Shown here one piece after another: positions 6,843 through 10,747 of a stretch of 10,747 nt of DNA. Origin of the DNA: Sphingomonas sp. (GTDB lineage: Bacteria; Pseudomonadota; Alphaproteobacteria; Sphingomonadales; Sphingomonadaceae); the NCBI GenBank assembly GCA_030824725.1, contig JAPJRE010000110.1:1-10747 (forward strand), given 5' to 3'. The notes under the pieces were generated by a model. That model saw only the letters and a program-made list of their open reading frames with translations. It was not told where the DNA came from and made no database searches. The first letter of the stretch is position 1, and each line of letters begins with the position of its first letter. The translations under genes and the position numbers were made by a program.

Positions 6843-7811
6843 ATGCGTCTTGCAATGATCGGCCTCGGCCGCATGGGGGCGGGGATCGGACGACGGCTGA
6901 TGGAGCACGGCCACGCAATTGTGGCGTTCGACCGGAGCAACGACGCGGTGGAGGCGATGGCCACGGACGGCGCGACGCCCGCCCACTCGCTCGAGGACGT
7001 GGTCGCCAAGATGGCCGCACCGCGAATCTTCTGGGTGATGCTGCCCGCCGGCGAACCGACCGAGTCCACCGTGGAGGCGCTGATGGCGGCCGCCGAGCCC
7101 GGCGGCAACAGCTTCTACAAGGACGATATCCGCCGCGCCAAGGTCGCGGCCGAGCGCCAGCTGCACTATGTCGATGTCGGCACCTCGGGCGGCGTGTGGG
7201 GCCTCAGCCGCGGCTTCTGCATGATGATCGGCGGCGAGAAGGAGGTGGTCGATCTGCTCGATCCGATCTTCGACGCGCTGGCCCCGGGTCTCGGCACCAT
7301 TCCGCGTACCGCCGAGCGCGCCGATCGCGAAGGCTGCGACCCGCGCGCCGAGAAGGGCTATATTCACTGCGGCCCCGCCGGTTCGGGTCACTTCGTGAAG
7401 ATGGTCCACAACGGCATCGAATATGGCCTGATGCAAGCCTATGCCGAGGGCTTCGACGTACTGAAGAGCAAGTCTTCGGACAAGCTGCCCGAGGATGAGC
7501 GGTTCGACCTCAACCTGACCGACATCGCCGAAGTGTGGCGCCGCGGCTCGGTGATCTCGTCCTGGCTGCTCGATCTTTCCGCCCAGGCGCTGGCCAAGGA
7601 CGGGATGCTGGAGGGCTATAGCGGCAAGGTCGCCGATTCGGGCGAAGGCCGCTGGACGATCGACGCGGCGATGGAAGAGGCCGTGCCGGTCCATGTCCTC
7701 ACCGCCGCCTTGTTCGCGCGCTATCGCAGCCGGGTCGAGAATACCTTCGGCGACAAGCTGCTCTCGGCGATGCGCTTCGGCTTCGGCGGGCATGTCGAGA
7801 TGCCGCAGTGA
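6843..7811 (+). CDS. gnd: 6-Phosphogluconate dehydrogenase, decarboxylating, short form
   Basis: Oxidises and decarboxylates 6-phosphogluconate to ribulose-5-phosphate. The 322-residue length fits the short GndA/YqeC-type family (TIGR00872-like), not the ~470-residue enterobacterial form. Residues 7-12 (GLGRMG) are the Rossmann loop. D30 ends the second strand (VAFDR); an acid there generally favours NAD+ over NADP+, although R31 follows. GTSGG (113-117) and K186, H189, N190, E193 in KMVHNGIE are the catalytic set, with the same spacing as E. coli K183/H186/N187/E190. Oddity: at residues 87/88 the text goes straight from EPG to GNS, whereas E. coli Gnd and B. subtilis YqeC, as I recall them, carry about six more residues (GDIIIDG type), a Rossmann strand. 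The gene is otherwise full length, 23 nt after tal-pgi, and its TGA overlaps the zwf GTG. Confidence 0.92.
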   Translation: MRLAMIGLGRMGAGIGRRLMEHGHAIVAFDRSNDAVEAMATDGATPAHSLEDVVAKMAAPRIFWVMLPAGEPTESTVEALMAAAEPGGNSFYKDDIRRAKVAAERQLHYVDVGTSGGVWGLSRGFCMMIGGEKEVVDLLDPIFDALAPGLGTIPRTAERADREGCDPRAEKGYIHCGPAGSGHFVKMVHNGIEYGLMQAYAEGFDVLKSKSSDKLPEDERFDLNLTDIAEVWRRGSVISSWLLDLSAQALAKDGMLEGYSGKVADSGEGRWTIDAAMEEAVPVHVLTAALFARYRSRVENTFGDKLLSAMRFGFGGHVEMPQ

Positions 7812-9241
7812 GCGACGCGCCGCCGGCACCCGCCGCGACGCTGGTCATCTTCGGGGCGATGGGCGATCTCGCCAGTCGCCTGTTGATGCCCGCGCTGGTC
7901 CATCTGGAGCGCGACGGGCTGCTCGACGGCGCAACCACGCTACTCGGCATCAGCCACGGCGAAGGCGATGACGACGCGCTCCGCGAAAAGCTCGGCGCAT
8001 TCATCGAAGGCGACGCGGAAGCCTGGGGTCGCTGGCGGGAGCGGATCACCTATCTCCGCGGCGACTTCACCGACGACACGCTGTACGAAGCGCTGAAGGC
8101 GAAGCTGCAAGGCAATGCGGTCTTCTACCTCGCCACCGCGCCAAGCTTCTTCGGGCCGATCGGCGAGAAGCTCGGCACCAGCGGACTGCTCGACGAAGGG
8201 GACGGCTTCCGCCGGCTCGTCGTCGAGAAGCCGTTCGGCACCGACCTGGCATCAGCGCAGGCGCTCAACGCCAAGCTGCTCGGCCATGCCGAGGAGACGC
8301 AGATCTACCGGATCGACCATTTCCTCGGCAAGGAGACGGTGCAGAACATCACCGTCGCGCGGTTCGGCAACGCGCTGACCGAGGCGGTGTGGAACAATCG
8401 CTATGTCGACCATGTCGAGATCACCGCGGCGGAGACGGTGTCGGTCGGCAGCCGCGGCAAATTCTACGACGAAACCGGCGCGCTGCGCGACATGGTGCCC
8501 AACCACCTGTTCCAGCTGCTCGCGCTCGTCGCCATGGAGCCGCCCAACAGCTTCGATGCCGAGGCGGTGCGCAGCGAGAAGGCGAAGGTGATCGCCGCCG
8601 TCACGCCGATCCCGCCCGAGGATGCAGTGCGCGGCCGCTATCTGGCGGGCGAGGCCGGCGGCAAGCAGGTGCCGGCCTATCGCGACACGCCCGATGTCGC
8701 GCCGGACAGCCGCACCGAAACCTATGTCGCACTCAAGGTGTCGGTGGAGACATGGCGCTGGCACGGCGTGCCCTTCTACCTGCGCACCGGCAAGGCGCTG
8801 ACGGCACGCGATACCGAGATCGTCATCCATTTCCGCGAGGTGCCGCCTACCCTGTTCCGCAACACGCCCAACACCGAGCTGCCGCCCAACCGGCTGATCC
8901 TCCAGATCCAGCCGAACGAGGCGCTGACCATGGAAATGGCAGTGAAGGAGCCCGGACCGCTGGTGAAGATGGTGCCGGCCAGCCTCACCTTCGCCTATGC
9001 CGATGCGTTCGATCTCGGCCACCGCACCGGCTATGAGACCTTGCTCTACGACGTGCTGCTCGGCGACCAGAGCCTGTTCCAGCGCGCCGACCAGATCGAG
9101 GGCGGCTGGCGCGCGGTGCAGCTTTTGCTCGACGCCTGGCGCAGCGGCGAACCCGACGACTATCCCGCCGGCACCATCGGCCCCGCCTCCGCCGACGCGC
9201 TGCTGGCGCGCGACGGCCGCAGCTGGCACGAGATCGCATGA
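7808..9241 (+). CDS. zwf: Glucose-6-phosphate 1-dehydrogenase, divergent subgroup
   Basis: Oxidises glucose-6-phosphate to 6-phosphogluconolactone, the entry to both the oxidative pentose phosphate and Entner-Doudoroff routes. It has 477 residues, slightly short for the family (about 490). The Rossmann loop is GAMGDLASRLL (16-26), with EKPFG (140-144), the substrate signature RIDHFLGKE (168-176, including H171 and K175), D228 and catalytic-base H233 in RDMVPNHLFQ, and RTGKAL (326-331). Compared with the Leuconostoc enzyme as I recall it, K21 of GDLAKRK is L25, R46, which binds the NADP 2'-phosphate, is H50, and K343 is R334. The core catalytic His-Asp pair is kept, so activity is likely, but cofactor or substrate preference may differ. 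The start is GTG in a 4-nt overlap with the gnd stop; the next ATG lies inside the cofactor loop and is too late. Confidence 0.92.
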   Translation: MSDAPPAPAATLVIFGAMGDLASRLLMPALVHLERDGLLDGATTLLGISHGEGDDDALREKLGAFIEGDAEAWGRWRERITYLRGDFTDDTLYEALKAKLQGNAVFYLATAPSFFGPIGEKLGTSGLLDEGDGFRRLVVEKPFGTDLASAQALNAKLLGHAEETQIYRIDHFLGKETVQNITVARFGNALTEAVWNNRYVDHVEITAAETVSVGSRGKFYDETGALRDMVPNHLFQLLALVAMEPPNSFDAEAVRSEKAKVIAAVTPIPPEDAVRGRYLAGEAGGKQVPAYRDTPDVAPDSRTETYVALKVSVETWRWHGVPFYLRTGKALTARDTEIVIHFREVPPTLFRNTPNTELPPNRLILQIQPNEALTMEMAVKEPGPLVKMVPASLTFAYADAFDLGHRTGYETLLYDVLLGDQSLFQRADQIEGGWRAVQLLLDAWRSGEPDDYPAGTIGPASADALLARDGRSWHEIA

Positions 9242-10047
9242 ACCTTCGCCTCTTCCTTTCCGACGTCGACGGGACGCTGGTCCGCCCCGACAAGACGCTG
9301 GGCGAGCCCGTCGTGGCGGCGGTGCAGCGGCTGGTCGCGGCAGGCGTACCCGTCTCGATCATCAGCGCCCGCCCGCCCAGCGGGCTGCTGTGGATCGCCG
9401 AGCGGCTGGGCCTCACCACGCCGATCGGCGCGTTCAACGGCGGCACGATCGTGCGGCCCGACGGCACGGTGCTGTCGGCGACGCATCTCGATCCGGAGGT
9501 CGCCGCCCGCACCCTCGCACTGGTCGAACGGCCGGACGTGATCCGCTGGGTGTTCGCCAAGGGCCAATGGTATGCCGATCGGCTCGACGACCATTACGCG
9601 CCGCGCGAGTGCGTCACCTCCGCGCAGGACCCGGTCGTCTGCACCGATTTCACCCCGCTGCTCGAGGCGATCGACAAGATCGTCGCGGTATCGCCCGATC
9701 ACGAGATGCTCGCGGGGCTGGAAGCCGAAGTTGCGGCCGCATTGGGCGAGGGCGCGGAGGTCGCACGTTCGCAGCCTTATTATCTCGACGTGACGGCCCC
9801 GACCGCGAACAAGGGCGACGGCATCGCCGCGCTGGCGGCGACACTGGACGTGCCGCTCAGCGACGTCGCGGTGATCGGCGACCAGTATAACGACCTTCCG
9901 ATGTTCCGTCGGGCCGGGCTGTCGATCGCGATGGGCCAGGGCCCGGAGGAGGTCCGCAAGGCGGCGATGCTCGTGACCGGCGGCAATGATGCCGACGGCG
10001 TCGCCCAGGCGATCGAGACGATCCTGCTGCCGCTGCTGAACGGCTAG
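9238..10047 (+). CDS. Cof-type HAD-IIB family phosphatase
   Basis: A 269-residue cytosolic HAD hydrolase with a C2 cap, the type that removes phosphate from small metabolites, often sugar phosphates. Motif I is DVDGT (D9 nucleophile, D11 acid/base), motif II S43 in ISARPP, motif III K192 in NKGDG, and motif IV GDQYND (214-219) with D215 and D219 for Mg2+. NGG at 67-69 is typical of Cof proteins. The cap lies between roughly 85 and 185. It starts in an ATGA overlap with the zwf stop, so it is translated with the pentose-phosphate genes, and its substrate may be a sugar phosphate or a side product of that pathway; this is inference from position. It is not a 6-phosphogluconolactonase: it has no resemblance to the Pgl/NagB fold sequences. 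Its TAG shares CTAG with the convergent DUF1810 stop. Confidence 0.9.
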   Translation: MNLRLFLSDVDGTLVRPDKTLGEPVVAAVQRLVAAGVPVSIISARPPSGLLWIAERLGLTTPIGAFNGGTIVRPDGTVLSATHLDPEVAARTLALVERPDVIRWVFAKGQWYADRLDDHYAPRECVTSAQDPVVCTDFTPLLEAIDKIVAVSPDHEMLAGLEAEVAAALGEGAEVARSQPYYLDVTAPTANKGDGIAALAATLDVPLSDVAVIGDQYNDLPMFRRAGLSIAMGQGPEEVRKAAMLVTGGNDADGVAQAIETILLPLLNG

Positions 10048-10475
10048 CTGGCGTCCCGTTCGAGGATCGCCAGCGTCGCCGGGTCACGCGTGCCGCCGAA
10101 CCAGCGGTCGAGCGCGGCGGCGAACAGCGGGCCCGCGCCGGCGGCTTCGAACAGCGTCAGCGACGAGCGCAGCTTTATCGCGTCGATTTCGCCGAACACG
10201 CCCTCGGCGGTGCCGCTGGTCAGGTCCTGGAGCGCCGATACGCTGTCGCGCAGCCGGGCGCCCAGCACCGGGTGCTCGAGATAGGCGCGCGCCTCGGCCA
10301 GCGAGCCGATGGCATAGCGCTGCGCCATCGCGCTCCGGCCGAGCCCGGCGATCTGCGGGAAGACGTACCACATCCAGTGGCTACGCTTGGCGCCGCGGCG
10401 GATTTCGGCGAGGGCGGTCTCGTAGCTCCCCTCCTGCGCGGCGACGAATCGGTCGAGGTCGTGCGGATCGCTCAT
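10044..10475 (-). CDS. DUF1810 family protein
   Basis: A 143-residue protein of the DUF1810 family, found widely in bacteria with no established function. Family hallmarks are DPHDLDRFVAAQ (3-14), KRSHWMWYVFPQ (30-41), GLGRSAMAQRYAI (45-57), EARAYLEHPVLG (61-72), and the D-x-x-K-L-R-S-S-L-T-L-F block (98-109). The whole expected domain is present; there is no signal peptide or membrane segment. The start at 10475 gives MSDPHDL, the normal beginning; the frame is open to 10544, but those extra 23 residues overlap the upstream regulator's coding sequence and look like read-through. The TetR-type gene ends only 10 nt upstream on the same strand, so the two are probably co-transcribed. A GGGTGGCGGG stretch upstream is at best a weak ribosome-binding site. 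Confidence 0.85.
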   Translation of the reverse strand: MSDPHDLDRFVAAQEGSYETALAEIRRGAKRSHWMWYVFPQIAGLGRSAMAQRYAIGSLAEARAYLEHPVLGARLRDSVSALQDLTSGTAEGVFGEIDAIKLRSSLTLFEAAGAGPLFAAALDRWFGGTRDPATLAILERDAS

Positions 10476-10485
10476 TCCCGCCACC

Positions 10486-10747
10486 CTAACCGGTTTTGCC
10501 GCGGAGTGCGCTGAGATATGCGAGGAACATGTTCGCCATCGCATCGGACCAGGCGACGATCTCCGCCTCGCTGCGCGGCGTGGCGGAGAAGCTGGCGCCG
10601 ACCTGGCTCAGCGTCATCTTGATCAGGTCGCCCGCGAGATGGCGATCGGCTTCGGGCAGGTCGGGCAGCGCTTCCTCGACAAAGGCGCGATAGACCCGCG
10701 CCGCCGCGTCCTTGGCAGCCATCGCTTCTGGCGCATCGCGATAGAGC
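10486..10747 (-). CDS. TetR/AcrR-family transcriptional regulator, C-terminal part (runs off right edge)
   Basis: The last 86 or so residues of a protein entering from beyond the right edge. The frame is open to the window end and reads LYRDAPEAMAAKDAAARVYR, then RAFVEEALPDLPEADRHLAGDLIKMTLSQVG and onward to a TAG at 10486-10488. The all-helical composition and the wording (YRDAPE, AMANMFLAYL near the end) resemble the ligand-binding C-terminal domain of TetR/AcrR regulators; the DNA-binding helix-turn-helix would be outside the window. An internal ATG at 10722 is not the real start because coding continues upstream. It is followed after 10 nt by the DUF1810 gene. The ligand and target are unknown, and the family call is moderate because only the variable half is visible. 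Confidence 0.65.
   Translation of the reverse strand, partial: LYRDAPEAMAAKDAAARVYRAFVEEALPDLPEADRHLAGDLIKMTLSQVGASFSATPRSEAEIVAWSDAMANMFLAYLSALRGKTG

Noticed and set aside
6591..7829. A 412-codon antisense frame spanning the end of tal-pgi and gnd
   Set aside because: It crosses two well-supported genes and their junction, and has no domain or ribosome-binding signal.
8252..9229. A 325-codon antisense frame in zwf
   Set aside because: Same G+C artefact; zwf carries all family motifs on the plus strand.
10129..10138. GCGGGCCCGC-like palindrome as a possible terminator for the converging genes
   Set aside because: It is inside DUF1810 coding sequence with no loop of normal size and no T-run on either strand.
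1..10747. CRISPR arrays, tRNA/rRNA genes, insertion sequences, prophage or attachment sites
   Set aside because: I saw no spaced repeats, cloverleaf-like segments, transposase text or flanking target duplications; the genes are housekeeping in character with even composition.

Overview
This is high-G+C DNA that looks chromosomal and alphaproteobacterial, most likely from a sphingomonad (Sphingomonadales). Three things point there: a partial TonB-dependent receptor of the Xanthomonas/Caulobacter type, a fused transaldolase-phosphoglucose isomerase, and a short (322-residue) 6-phosphogluconate dehydrogenase. The assignment rests on protein character and recalled families, not on a database search.

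Layout. Positions 1-933 (minus strand) hold the first 311 codons of a TonB-dependent outer-membrane receptor that runs off the left edge. Positions 934-1185 are a divergent intergenic region without a gene; it carries a perfect inverted repeat (AGTGAA-N7-TTCACT) lying across a possible receptor promoter. From 1186 to 10047 six genes run on the plus strand with little or no space between them: rpiA, tkt, tal-pgi, gnd, zwf and a Cof-type HAD phosphatase. The junctions are gaps of 58 and 23 nt and three 4-nt start/stop overlaps, so this is very probably one operon. On the right, a DUF1810 gene and the C-terminal part of a TetR-family regulator run on the minus strand and converge on the operon; the HAD and DUF1810 stop codons interlock in a CTAG tetranucleotide.

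How it works. The operon encodes most of a pentose-phosphate cycle. Zwf oxidises glucose-6-phosphate, Gnd makes ribulose-5-phosphate and CO2, RpiA makes ribose-5-phosphate, transketolase and transaldolase rearrange the sugars, and the Pgi half of the fusion returns fructose-6-phosphate to glucose-6-phosphate. 6-Phosphogluconolactonase (pgl), ribulose-phosphate epimerase (rpe) and the Entner-Doudoroff genes (edd, eda) are not in the window.

What stands out. The overall system is known metabolism, and I do not see a new defence, mobile or RNA system. The details most worth checking are: (a) Gnd lacks about six residues where relatives have a Rossmann beta-strand just before the GGNS motif; (b) Zwf replaces the substrate-binding Lys of the GxxGDLAxRK motif with Leu and the NADP-phosphate Arg with His, suggesting altered cofactor or substrate handling; (c) a HAD phosphatase is the last operon gene while pgl is absent; (d) the inverted repeat upstream of the receptor.
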